From Shewanella xiamenensis (GTDB lineage Bacteria > Pseudomonadota > Gammaproteobacteria > Enterobacterales > Shewanellaceae), in assembly GCF_014647135.1 (NCBI RefSeq), contig NZ_BMOP01000004.1:61496-125495 (forward strand): 64,000 bases of DNA, read 5' to 3'. Below, piece by piece: positions 55,774 to 64,000 of this stretch (position 1 is its first letter; each line of letters opens with the position of its first letter). Made by a program: the position numbers and the translations under genes. The notes beneath the pieces are model-generated. The model searched no databases and was not told the origin of the DNA. It worked only from the letters and a program-made list of their open reading frames with translations.

Positions 55774-57030
55774 TTAACTACGGTTAATCGTATTAGGTAA
55801 ACGATACCCGGGACGTACAGCCACTAAATGCACAGTGCTTGTGGTGCGCTCTAAAAATCCGCCTTCGCAGTAACTGAGGTAAAACTTCCACATGCGAATA
55901 AAATCTTCTCCATAACCAAGGGCTTGGATTTGGGCAACGGAACGATCAAAGTTGTCGTGCCAATCCTTTAAGGTTTTGGCGTAATCTAAGCCCATGTCAT
56001 CAATCGACCAGACCTGCATATCGGTGCGCTTCGCCAAATGGCCAACCATTTGGTGAACCGAAGGCAAACAGCCACCAGGGAAAATATATCGCTGAATAAA
56101 ATCAACGCTTTTACGATAACTATCGTAACGCTGATCTGAAATAGTGATTGCCTGTAATAACATCCGCCCTTCGGGTTTGAGCAATGATTCCAGCTTTTTA
56201 AAGAATCCAGGCAAATATTCATGACCTACGGCTTCAATCATCTCGATAGACACCAATCTATCGTATTGACCGCTAAGATTTCGATAATCCTCGGTCAGCA
56301 AAGTCACACTATCGCTTAGCCCTTCACGTTCGACCCGCGCTTTAGCATAGGCATATTGGGCATCGGAGATGGTAGTGGTCGTAACGTGCACGCCATAATG
56401 TTTAGCTGCGTAAATCGCCAAAGCGCCCCAACCAGTACCGATTTCTAATAGGGTTTGCCCCGGCTTTAAATCGAGCCGTTCACAAATGGTTTTGAGCTTA
56501 TGTAGCTGCGCATCAGCAAGGCTTGCCTCGCTATGGGGATACAAGGCACTGGAGTACAGCATTTCACGGTCTAAAAACTGCTCATACAACGCATTGCCCA
56601 AATCGTAATGGGCAAGAATATTACGCTTAGAGCCCTGTTGAGAATTACGGTTAAGCAAGTGCTTAAAGCGATTAATCGAGCCAGTAAGCCAACTAAATTT
56701 AGCTTCAATCTGGTCAAGTAACGGCAAATTTCGAGCAAAAAGTTGCACGACTTTGGTTAAGTCAGGGCTGGTCCAATGGCCTTGAATATACCCCTCACCT
56801 GCACCGATGGAGCCTGAAAACATCACTTGACGATAAAAGCTCGGATGCTTCACGACTAGCGTTGCATGTAGCTCACTGTGGTGCTCACCAAAACGATAGC
56901 TTTTATCCCCCTCGACTAAGGTTAAACATCCGTTAGGGAGATTTTCTAAGGCCTTGAGCAGTAGCTTACGGGCAAGACTGTCAGGCAATTTTGCCGTAAC
57001 AACTGAAGATTGCGATGCAGTGTTTTCCAT
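55774..57030 (-). CDS. Cyclopropane-fatty-acid synthase-like SAM methyltransferase
   Basis: These enzymes transfer a methylene or methyl group from SAM to the double bond of membrane lipid acyl chains. The SAM site reads LLEIGTGWGALAIYAAKHYG near residue 205. HYDLGNALYEQFLDREMLYSSALYP precedes it, and FIQRYIFPGGCLPS and the conserved YCEGGF near the end are present. The length of 418 is near E. coli Cfa (382) but the N-terminal part differs. GGAG lies seven bases before the ATG. In this gene context it may make modified fatty acids other than plain cyclopropanes. Confidence 0.92.
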   Translation of the reverse strand: MENTASQSSVVTAKLPDSLARKLLLKALENLPNGCLTLVEGDKSYRFGEHHSELHATLVVKHPSFYRQVMFSGSIGAGEGYIQGHWTSPDLTKVVQLFARNLPLLDQIEAKFSWLTGSINRFKHLLNRNSQQGSKRNILAHYDLGNALYEQFLDREMLYSSALYPHSEASLADAQLHKLKTICERLDLKPGQTLLEIGTGWGALAIYAAKHYGVHVTTTTISDAQYAYAKARVEREGLSDSVTLLTEDYRNLSGQYDRLVSIEMIEAVGHEYLPGFFKKLESLLKPEGRMLLQAITISDQRYDSYRKSVDFIQRYIFPGGCLPSVHQMVGHLAKRTDMQVWSIDDMGLDYAKTLKDWHDNFDRSVAQIQALGYGEDFIRMWKFYLSYCEGGFLERTTSTVHLVAVRPGYRLPNTINRS

Positions 57031-57031
57031 A

Positions 57032-57823
57032 TTATTTCTCCATTTGAGCAGGATGTGGCACAAAAGGCACTCGTTTGTAGAACAGCTTTAACGCCTGCCA
57101 GTAAATCCCACCGAAAATTTTCAACGTCATAAAAGGAAAGCGAAACAACAGCGTCCTAAGTGATGTGGCATTAATGTCTTGGCGAGTCATCGAAAGCGTT
57201 GCATTAAATAAACGCTTGCCTGAATGATTCGGCAGATTTTCTATACCAATATTTAAGCGTTCAGTGGGGGGGGCAACATGCCACTGGTAGCGCATATCAA
57301 GATTCATAAAAGGCGAAACATGGAACACTTTATCCGTTGTTTCAGGAGCCGATAAATCCACTAAATAGCAGTGGCGCTGATCCCACGGGGTGTTACTCAC
57401 TTCGGCAAGCATGTATAAAGGCTGTTGATTTTGATAACAAAAATAGAAATTTACCGGGCTAAAATACACGCCAAAATGCCGAATTTGCCCAACAAATAGC
57501 ACTCGATTACATCGCTCTTCACCGCCCAATTCTGCCAGTTGCTGAAGCACTCGGCTCTTGAGGGCTGAAGCACTCGGCTCCTCTATATCGAGTTTGCGGT
57601 TAAGATTGTCCTTTGAGGTAAACGTAGTGAGATAGTCCGCAGGATTAAATCTCAGCAAGGCGCGGCGCTGACTAGCAAATATCCGCCCCATACGACTGAT
57701 AGAATCAACTTCATCCAAATCAATCGCCAGCAACGCCATTTGGTAGCTAAAGTGATGTTTTATTGGGGTAAAGCGACTATGCGTCACTGTGCCGTAGTAA
57801 ATACCACTATTGAGCTCACTCAT
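57032..57823 (-). CDS. DUF1365 family protein
   Basis: This 263-residue cytoplasmic protein begins [26 protein letters not shown] and contains [22 protein letters not shown] and [17 protein letters not shown], the DUF1365 landmarks. The function is unknown. Its genes nearly always sit between an FAD oxidoreductase and a Cfa-like gene, as here. Its ATG overlaps the oxidoreductase stop (ATGA). Confidence 0.9.
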   Translation of the reverse strand: MSELNSGIYYGTVTHSRFTPIKHHFSYQMALLAIDLDEVDSISRMGRIFASQRRALLRFNPADYLTTFTSKDNLNRKLDIEEPSASALKSRVLQQLAELGGEERCNRVLFVGQIRHFGVYFSPVNFYFCYQNQQPLYMLAEVSNTPWDQRHCYLVDLSAPETTDKVFHVSPFMNLDMRYQWHVAPPTERLNIGIENLPNHSGKRLFNATLSMTRQDINATSLRTLLFRFPFMTLKIFGGIYWQALKLFYKRVPFVPHPAQMEK

Positions 57824-59070
57824 AGGCTGATCCCAAAATGGTCGCAAACATCTAACGCACTACGTACACCATCTTCATGGAAACCATTGTGCCAATAGGC
57901 CCCTGCAAAATGGGTGCGGTTTTTGCCAGAAATCTCCTCCCGCCTTGCCTGTGCCTGTAAACTACGTTCGTTAAAGACTGGATGAGCATAGTTGAAACGA
58001 CGCAGAATTTTCGACTCATCAATGAGCTCACTCTGATTAAGCGTTACGCAAAAGGTTGGCGCGTCGCTAGGTAGGCGCTGCAGAATATTCATATTGTAAG
58101 TCACAGAGGCAGGGCGTTTTTTATCGCCATCTAAGCGATAATTCCAACTTGCCCAAGCCGCTTTACGCTTAGGTAAAATGCAGGTGTCCGTGTGCAGCAC
58201 CACTTCATTATTTTGATACTGTAAGTCGCCCAAAATGGCTTTTTCAGCGGAGGTAGCATCGGTTAGCATCCCAAGCGCTTGATCGCTATGGCAAGCGAGA
58301 ATCACTTCATCGAACACATGCCACTCTCCATTAACCTGAAGCTTGACGCAATCATCATGGCGTTCGATGGCACTGACTGGACTGTTTAAATGGAGGTTAT
58401 CTTTAAATGGTGCAATTAAATCAGGAATATAACTGCGAGAGCCGCCCTTCAGCACATACCATTGTGGTCTATCAGTCACATTTAACAGCCCATGATGCTC
58501 GAAGAAACGAATAAAAAAGCGCAACGAAAAGGCACGCATATCTTCAATGCTCGATGACCAAATCGCCGCGCCCATTGGCAGAATGTAATGCTCAGCAAAA
58601 AAAGCTGAAAAACCTTCTCTGTCGAGGAAATTACCTAGGTTGGCTTCAGGATATTGATCCTGCTGATAAATAGCCTTGCAGCTTTTATTAAACCGAACAA
58701 TTTCATTTAAAAAAGCCCAAAAGCGCGGATTCAGAAGGTTACGCTTTTGGGCAAACAAACTCGCAAAATGATGGCCATTGTATTCAAGCCCAGTGAGCGC
58801 ATTGTGCACGCTAAAACTCATCTCTGTCGGCAAAATACTGACATTAAGGCGGGCTAACAACCGCTCAAAACGGGGATAAGTTCTATCGTTAAATACGATA
58901 AACCCAGTATCTATCGCATAGGTTTTACCTTGATAATCCACATCCACAGTGGCAGTGTGACCACCGATATAATCATTAGCCTCAAATACAGTCACTTTGT
59001 GTGACTGGCTCAATAGATGAGCGCAGGTCAGCCCTGAAATCCCAGTACCTACAATGGCAATATTTTTCAT
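57820..59070 (-). CDS. FAD-dependent amine-oxidase-like oxidoreductase
   Basis: This 416-residue flavoprotein has the dinucleotide motif [17 protein letters not shown] at residue 5 and [15 protein letters not shown] after it. [34 protein letters not shown] and the C-terminal [20 protein letters not shown] are typical of the group found next to DUF1365. A role in oxidising or desaturating the methylated acyl chains is plausible but unproven. It overlaps the SDR gene by four bases. Confidence 0.9.
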   Translation of the reverse strand: MKNIAIVGTGISGLTCAHLLSQSHKVTVFEANDYIGGHTATVDVDYQGKTYAIDTGFIVFNDRTYPRFERLLARLNVSILPTEMSFSVHNALTGLEYNGHHFASLFAQKRNLLNPRFWAFLNEIVRFNKSCKAIYQQDQYPEANLGNFLDREGFSAFFAEHYILPMGAAIWSSSIEDMRAFSLRFFIRFFEHHGLLNVTDRPQWYVLKGGSRSYIPDLIAPFKDNLHLNSPVSAIERHDDCVKLQVNGEWHVFDEVILACHSDQALGMLTDATSAEKAILGDLQYQNNEVVLHTDTCILPKRKAAWASWNYRLDGDKKRPASVTYNMNILQRLPSDAPTFCVTLNQSELIDESKILRRFNYAHPVFNERSLQAQARREEISGKNRTHFAGAYWHNGFHEDGVRSALDVCDHFGISL

Positions 59071-59867
59071 CTTCCGGTGTCCTTTAGCGCTTTTGCTTGG
59101 CTATCTCTTTGGATCATTTTTTGCCATACAAATGCTGGTAAAAATGACATCAATTTCAACAAATAAGTAAATCGTTTTGGAAAATGGATCTCTGCGTCGC
59201 CGCGTTCGATACCAACACGAATCGCCAACGAAGCTTCATGCACATCAATTTGCATTGGCATGGCAAAGTCATTTTTGGCGGTTAAGGGGGTTGCTACAAA
59301 TCCAGGGCAAATCACGCTGACACGAATATCATCTTGCGCAACATCGAGTGACAGACTCGCAGCCAAGTACTTAACGCCCGCTTTAGATGCGCCGTAAGCC
59401 TCGGCACGGGGAAAGGGTAAATAAATCGCGCTGGAACTCATCAAGGCTAATTTCGATCCTTTTGGCATTAGAGGCAAAAATGCCCCTAAACAGTAGCCCA
59501 TCGAAATCAAGTTAGTGTGAATGACTCGCTCAAAGAGCTGATCATCAAAATGTTTTGCATCGTCGATATACTCACAACTACCGGCGTTGAGGATCACGAT
59601 ATCCAATAGACATTCACTGCTCGAGAGCATATCGCCTAGCTCAGTAGCAGCCTGCTGGACTTGAACACGATCGCTAATATCAAAACTCAAGCAAGTGGCG
59701 CCTATCAATTCCTTCTGCGCCAACAAATCAAGTTTTGAGGCGTCACGGCCACAGGCAATCACATGCCAACCCAAGGCCAGATAATCCTTTGCTAACTGCA
59801 AACCGATACCTGAACTTGCCCCAGTTATCAGCACTGTATTGATTTTTTTGGTGAGCAAAGAGGTCAT
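59067..59867 (-). CDS. Short-chain dehydrogenase/reductase
   Basis: The Rossmann motif TGASSGIGLQLA is near residue 16, with ILNAGSC (NAG) and the catalytic SSSAIYLPFPRAEAYGASK (S, then YxxxK). A C-terminal basic stretch (RFTYLLKLMSFLPAFVWQKM) is hydrophobic and may touch the membrane. The substrate is unknown. It starts one base inside the NTF2-like stop and ends inside the oxidoreductase start. Confidence 0.92.
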   Translation of the reverse strand: MTSLLTKKINTVLITGASSGIGLQLAKDYLALGWHVIACGRDASKLDLLAQKELIGATCLSFDISDRVQVQQAATELGDMLSSSECLLDIVILNAGSCEYIDDAKHFDDQLFERVIHTNLISMGYCLGAFLPLMPKGSKLALMSSSAIYLPFPRAEAYGASKAGVKYLAASLSLDVAQDDIRVSVICPGFVATPLTAKNDFAMPMQIDVHEASLAIRVGIERGDAEIHFPKRFTYLLKLMSFLPAFVWQKMIQRDSQAKALKDTGR

Positions 59868-60313
59868 TACTTAGCCGCCCTATCTTTAAGCAAGCGAATA
59901 AGTCCGCCCATACAAGGCAAATGTTCATACAGCATTTGCCCGAGGTCGAAATAGTCCCGATGAAAATAAATGCGCTGATGAAACTTAAGCTGGCTCATCC
60001 CATCAACCCGAACTATCTCTCCTTTATTGAGCTTAGGATGACGATATTGCATTTGCCAAAACAGCGATGCTTGAGTGTCATCCTGTAATACTTCTTTGAT
60101 TTCAAAATGAATATAGCCGATATTTTGATAAAGCTTGGCAAAATACTGTGTCAACGCGTTTAAGCCATTCACTTGATGCATAGGATCGATAAAACAAATA
60201 TTGTCATCATAGACCTCTGCAAGTAGATGCAGATTATCCTTATTTAACGCTTGATAGAGGCTGATAAAATCATCTACTAATCCGCTATGCTCAATCTTCG
60301 CTTGGTTTATCAT
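59867..60313 (-). CDS. NTF2/SnoaL-like protein
   Basis: This 148-residue single-domain protein contains VDDFISLYQALNKDNLHLLAEVYDDNICFIDPMHQVNG and SLFWQMQYRHPKLNKGEIVRVDGMSQL, a pattern shared by the SnoaL/NTF2 group that accompanies photolyase and SDR genes. No signal peptide is present. The job is unknown; it may bind a lipid substrate. Confidence 0.85.
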   Translation of the reverse strand: MINQAKIEHSGLVDDFISLYQALNKDNLHLLAEVYDDNICFIDPMHQVNGLNALTQYFAKLYQNIGYIHFEIKEVLQDDTQASLFWQMQYRHPKLNKGEIVRVDGMSQLKFHQRIYFHRDYFDLGQMLYEHLPCMGGLIRLLKDRAAK

Positions 60314-60357
60314 CCAGACACTCCCTAAGGGATAAGTATTAAGGTTGAACTTGTGGT

Positions 60358-61896
60358 CTAAGCCTTTTTCAGCACACCCAGTACCGTCAGCGCTCTTGCT
60401 CTTGCCGCATTGTGCTCAACAATCGCATAGGGATAATCCGCTTGCGATGCAAATAATGGTGCTTCAAACAACGAAGGCGTTTTTTGCTGATTCGGTTGAT
60501 GCAATCGCTTAACGCCCCAAGATGCGAGTTCTGGTAAGTACTTACGAATAAAGCGGCCATCTGGATCAAACTTTTCGCTCTGGCTCATAGGATTAAAAAT
60601 CCGAAAATACGGCTGCGCATCACAACCGCATCCTGCCGACCACTGCCAACCGCCGTTGTTAGCCGCCAGATCGCCGTCGATAAGATGCTGGCGGAAATAC
60701 CGCTCGCCCCAACGCCAATCAATGAGCAGATGTTTGGTTAAAAAGCTCGCCACCACCATGCGTAAACGATTATGCATCCAGCCCGTTTGATTAAGTTGCC
60801 GCATAGCCGCATCCACTATCGGATAGCCGGTTTTGCCCTCGCACCAAGCTAAAAACTCATCGCGATTGTTGCGCCACGGCACATGATCGGCTTGGCGATT
60901 AAAATTGTGTCCCTTGGATAAATCAGGAAAAGCCACCAGCAAATGACGGTAGAACTCCCGCCAAATCAGCTCATTTAGCCATGTACGCCCGGGGCTAGTG
61001 TCATCAACCATTACCTCAGGGAAACGTTGTAAAAGCGCCGCGACACATTGCCTTGGGCTGAGTACACCAATCGCCAGATAAGGGGAGATAACACTGGTGC
61101 CATCAATGGCGGGGAAATCTCTATCTTGCTTATAGTCTTGCACTTTTTGCTGAATAAATTGATTAAGCAGCCGCTTGGCTTGCCCCTCACCTGCCGCCCA
61201 CTGTTCACTCGAGATAAGCGGGGTTGATATGGTTTGATTTAAACCTGTTTCTGATGGCGTAGTGCCCTTGTTAGTCGGAGAATCAGCAAAGCCGATATTT
61301 TTAAAAAATAATGGCTTAAGCTCCGATAAGATAGGACCAAGTGGTGCTGGCACACCCAGCGGCACAATAGGCTGCTTTGCGGCAACCTCTCGCCACTTGC
61401 GGCTAAAAGGAGTAAACACCCGATACATGTCACCGCTTAAATTGAGCACAGTTCCCGGTGGTAATAAGCAATGTTCATCACTAAGCACCAAAGGAATCCC
61501 CGCCTCAATACAAGCTTGATCGCGCTTTTGCTCATTGATCTCAGGTTCTCGTCCTGCAAATACCCGTCCAATACTATGCTCTTCACAATAACCCGTTAAA
61601 AATGCGGGAATATCTTTAAAGCTATCAAGTTGAATGAGTTCAAATTCAACCCCTAAACTCGCCAGTCCTTGGGCCAGTAGATTCAAATGCCGCTGAATAA
61701 AGTCGAGTTGAATTGGCGCGATATCATGCCGACGCCATTGACTTGGGGTGGCAATGTAAATCGCTTTAAGCTTGGCGGCGTGATGTTGCCTTACCCAATC
61801 ACAGGCGGCCGTAAACGCCTGATTATCGGTAAGGCGCAGATCTTGGCGAAACCACATTAACGCCTGTTTCTCCAAACCGCATTGATTAATGCTCAT
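60358..61896 (-). CDS. phrB: Deoxyribodipyrimidine photolyase
   Basis: This class I CPD photolyase repairs UV-made cyclobutane pyrimidine dimers using blue light. The antenna domain opens with LMWFRQDLRLTDNQAFTAA. The FAD domain has SPYLAIGVLSPRQC, WLNELIWREFYRHLL, DAAMRQLNQTGWMHNRLRM and WQWSAGCGCDAQPYFRIFNP. At 512 residues it is longer than E. coli PhrB (472) because of a Ser/Thr-rich insert at about 208-240. GGAG nine bases upstream supports 61896, which overlaps the MerR gene by 11 bases. Confidence 0.95.
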   Translation of the reverse strand: MSINQCGLEKQALMWFRQDLRLTDNQAFTAACDWVRQHHAAKLKAIYIATPSQWRRHDIAPIQLDFIQRHLNLLAQGLASLGVEFELIQLDSFKDIPAFLTGYCEEHSIGRVFAGREPEINEQKRDQACIEAGIPLVLSDEHCLLPPGTVLNLSGDMYRVFTPFSRKWREVAAKQPIVPLGVPAPLGPILSELKPLFFKNIGFADSPTNKGTTPSETGLNQTISTPLISSEQWAAGEGQAKRLLNQFIQQKVQDYKQDRDFPAIDGTSVISPYLAIGVLSPRQCVAALLQRFPEVMVDDTSPGRTWLNELIWREFYRHLLVAFPDLSKGHNFNRQADHVPWRNNRDEFLAWCEGKTGYPIVDAAMRQLNQTGWMHNRLRMVVASFLTKHLLIDWRWGERYFRQHLIDGDLAANNGGWQWSAGCGCDAQPYFRIFNPMSQSEKFDPDGRFIRKYLPELASWGVKRLHQPNQQKTPSLFEAPLFASQADYPYAIVEHNAARARALTVLGVLKKA

Positions 61897-62923
61897 CGGC
61901 GCTCTCTCCTTCAATCAGTGCAGCATTAGCCTGGTTTTTCTGTCTACGATACTGTTTTTTATGTTGTTGCTTTGCGGTCGTTATTTGCAGAATGATCTCA
62001 GTAACGCTAGGGGCGATATAGTCCGATAAAGTGGTTAGTGTCGGCGCGAAAGGGCCAACGAGATAGCAAGCGAGTGACTTAGTTTCCAGCAACATTTGCA
62101 GCTCTGTCTGCTTTGATAGTGAGTGATTCGCCTCTGGCAATAACACTAACGCATCAACCTTAAGCCTGTTATTGATTAGCCCAAGACTGCAGATATGTTG
62201 CACGCCTAAGTTGACCACTGAGACTCTTAAATCGGCAAGTTCCAGTAATAGTGCAAGGCAATACAAACGGTTAGTAAGGCTTGAACTGGGCGCAAGCGTA
62301 GGCTCTGTATTTTTTTGCGATGTAACATAAGGCAAACGCACTAACGCAATCTGGGGCGAACTTGCTAGCCCCGCTACGCTTAAACGCCCACCGATACGGC
62401 TAGCTAACTCACTGTCTAACCAAGCAAGTAGCAGCTCCACATCTAAACGCGGCTCCAATAAAGGCATTAATTGTGCAAACCAAGCTTGTAGCAGTTTTTG
62501 TTTAACCAATTGAAATGGATATAAGCCCAAGGCTTCATCTAAGATTTGGTGAAACTTGAGCTGATCTAACTCAAAAAATGCAGTATTTAACGCCAATATC
62601 TGCTCATGCCAAAAATCAGACGATTGAGATTGCACACTCGCGACATCTATCGCTTTAGCCGAACTCATCAATAATGGCTTAACCTTACTGATGGCAACGC
62701 CTTTTGCTAACCATGCATTAATCTCATGGATTTGTTGAATATTTTCGGCAGTATACAGCCTGTGCCCCTTGGGAGTGCGCTCAGGGATAACAAGCCCAAA
62801 ACGCCGCTGCCATGCCCTTAATGTCACCGCATTAACGCCAGTAAGCCGCGACACCTCACCGATCGGCAGCAATTCGCTACTGCTGGGATTATCAGCTGCA
62901 AGCTCTAAATTATGATCTTCCAT
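61886..62923 (-). CDS. MerR-family regulator, LitR/CarH/BluR-like
   Basis: The winged helix-turn-helix at about residues 20-90 (LPIGEVSRLTGVNAVTLRAWQRRFGLVIPERTPKGHRLYT) is the light-type MerR form, with the conserved WQRRFG. The C-terminal 200 residues have the size and helical then alpha/beta pattern of the cobalamin-binding half of CarH and LitR. I see no DxHxxG motif there, so AdoB12 binding is unlikely. The C-terminus is basic (KQQHKKQYRRQKN). Such forms (class II LitR, BluR) take their light signal from a partner protein; none is in the window. Confidence 0.86.
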   Translation of the reverse strand: MEDHNLELAADNPSSSELLPIGEVSRLTGVNAVTLRAWQRRFGLVIPERTPKGHRLYTAENIQQIHEINAWLAKGVAISKVKPLLMSSAKAIDVASVQSQSSDFWHEQILALNTAFFELDQLKFHQILDEALGLYPFQLVKQKLLQAWFAQLMPLLEPRLDVELLLAWLDSELASRIGGRLSVAGLASSPQIALVRLPYVTSQKNTEPTLAPSSSLTNRLYCLALLLELADLRVSVVNLGVQHICSLGLINNRLKVDALVLLPEANHSLSKQTELQMLLETKSLACYLVGPFAPTLTTLSDYIAPSVTEIILQITTAKQQHKKQYRRQKNQANAALIEGESADEH

Positions 62924-62974
62924 TTTTGTCTCTTAACTCATGAATCAGATTGGTTGGCCTAAGCATGTTGTGCT

Positions 62975-63023
62975 AAACCATTTCGCCAATCGTGGTTTGT
63001 ATCTGCTAAGCCATTTTTATCAA
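62975..63023 (-). promoter_or_regulatory. Promoter and dyad before the MerR gene
   Basis: On the minus strand TTGATA (63018-63023), 16 bases and TACAAA (62996-63001) form a promoter. The dyad AAACCA-N12-TGGTTT (62975-62998) overlaps the -10. This would suit repression by the MerR protein itself. Confidence 0.45.
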
Positions 63024-63043
63024 ACGCACATATCAGCAAAAAC

Positions 63044-63997
63044 CTAGTAGGCATAACGCAGTTTTAACTCCTCCGGATGGGGATTTAAGTACACTTGATC
63101 TTCAATATATGGCGTTGGGAATTGTCTTAAGTAATGGTTAATCAAGGTGATAGGCACTAACAGAGGCAAGAGTCCTTGACGATATTTCATAATCATTTCA
63201 GACAGTTCTTGTTTTTGCTCCTTAGTTAAGTGCTTTTTAAAATAGCCCTGAATATGCTGCAAGGTGCTGGTATGATTTCTACGGGTCGCATTGATTTTTA
63301 AGGCGGTCATAAAGCCTGTAAAATAGCGGTCAGCGGTCGCTTCAATATCCTCAATATTGGCCACAATCGGTCCAAGCTCGCGATACCATTTAGGACTGTG
63401 GGCCATTAATAAGTACTTATAACTGGAGTGAAACTTCACTAACTTATGCTTAGTCAGCCCCTCGTGACGCATTGTATGCCAGTCGTGATAGGCGTAGACC
63501 CGAGTAAAAAAGTTTTCCCGCAGCACCATATCGTGCAAACGCCCTTCTTCTTCAACCGGTAAATGGGGATAACGCTCCATTAATTTGCGGGCAAATACGC
63601 CAATACCGGATTTAGAGCCGTTATTGGTGCCAATCTTGTACTCTGTCACACGTTCCATACCGCAGGTTGGGGATTTAGCACATAGTAGATAACCGCCTAA
63701 AAAATCTAACTCTTCTACTTTGCGCTCACTGAAATCATTGAGTTTTTCGGTGACATCTAAACTTCCATCCGCGCTCTGTACCCGTATTTGTTCACCATCG
63801 CGTACTAAACGAATACTTTTACGAGGTGCGCCTAGGCCAATCGCCATTTCTGGGCAGATAGGAACATAATCAAAAAATGGGGCAATTTCTTGATTACAAT
63901 AGGAGGAATTTTTATGACCACCGTCAAAACGTACCTTCTCCCCTAACAGGCACGCACTGATCCCTATTTGAATACGTTGCGGATTAAACTTGTACAT
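63044..63997 (-). CDS. DUF523 and DUF1722 (YbgA-like) fusion protein
   Basis: The N-terminal DUF523 half holds cysteines in GISACLLGEKVRFDGGHKN, FDYVPICPEMAIGLGAPR and LLCAKSPTCGMERV, which could bind metal. The C-terminal DUF1722 half, from about residue 185, has LVKFHSSYKYLLMAHSPKWYRELG and KHLTKEQKQELSEMI. E. coli ybgA lies directly before phr, so linkage to photolyase is conserved. The ATG is only three bases from the window end; its promoter is outside. It is first in the cluster. Confidence 0.92.
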   Translation of the reverse strand: MYKFNPQRIQIGISACLLGEKVRFDGGHKNSSYCNQEIAPFFDYVPICPEMAIGLGAPRKSIRLVRDGEQIRVQSADGSLDVTEKLNDFSERKVEELDFLGGYLLCAKSPTCGMERVTEYKIGTNNGSKSGIGVFARKLMERYPHLPVEEEGRLHDMVLRENFFTRVYAYHDWHTMRHEGLTKHKLVKFHSSYKYLLMAHSPKWYRELGPIVANIEDIEATADRYFTGFMTALKINATRRNHTSTLQHIQGYFKKHLTKEQKQELSEMIMKYRQGLLPLLVPITLINHYLRQFPTPYIEDQVYLNPHPEELKLRYAY

Positions 63998-64000
63998 AAT

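Overview
The window reads as a chromosomal segment of a Shewanella species (Gammaproteobacteria). The evidence is the gene order and protein families: the rlmN-pilW-rodZ-ispG-hisS-yfgM-bamB-der block, the pilT/pilU-yggS-proC-yggT-yggU-rdgB-hemW block, the trmB-yggL-glsB and mutY-yggX blocks, and small families common in Shewanella and Vibrio (DUF3634, NrfJ-like, DUF4426, DUF2884). Base and codon use look even across most of the window. I see no prophage, CRISPR array, rRNA operon or complete insertion sequence.

Layout. 0.2-9.3 kb: housekeeping operon on the minus strand (ribosome assembly GTPase Der, outer-membrane assembly BamB, YfgM, HisS, isoprenoid enzyme IspG, cell-shape protein RodZ, pilus lipoprotein PilW, RNA methyltransferase RlmN). 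9.4-17.6 kb: accessory genes (CBS-domain membrane protein, cytoplasmic 5'-nucleotidase-like enzyme, LysR regulator divergent from doxX-pirin, three GNAT acetyltransferases, NrfJ-like protein). A 268-bp MITE-like element lies at 12.4 kb, inserted at a TA inside a perfect hairpin. 18.1-25.7 kb: an orphan ParA/ribbon-helix-helix pair, then a periplasmic binding protein translationally coupled to a membrane diguanylate cyclase, then MtfA, an NTF2-like exported protein and an HDOD-GAF protein. 25.8-34.6 kb: metabolic, envelope and peroxide-defence genes, including a small membrane protein behind a very regular Fur box. 34.7-42 kb: type IV pilus retraction ATPases and the yggS-hemW cluster. 42-51.8 kb: DUF885 peptidase, LysR regulator with paired palindromes upstream, glutaminase, trmB, mutY, yggX, YceI and cytochrome b561. 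52.1-53 kb: a tRNA-Phe/tRNA-Thr unit present twice, each copy with its own promoter and terminator.

54-64 kb: a minus-strand run of about eleven genes, many overlapping by 1-13 bases. It contains a DUF523/DUF1722 protein, a MerR-type regulator, CPD photolyase, an NTF2-like protein, an SDR, an FAD-dependent oxidoreductase, DUF1365, a cyclopropane-fatty-acid-synthase-like methyltransferase, DUF2878, a chalcone-isomerase-like protein and a DUF3833 lipoprotein. Related gene sets in other proteobacteria respond to light or singlet oxygen. Here the regulator looks like LitR/CarH/BluR but I cannot find a cobalamin-binding histidine motif, so any light input would need another sensor. This cluster, the binding-protein/GGDEF pair and the MITE in a hairpin are the parts most worth following up.
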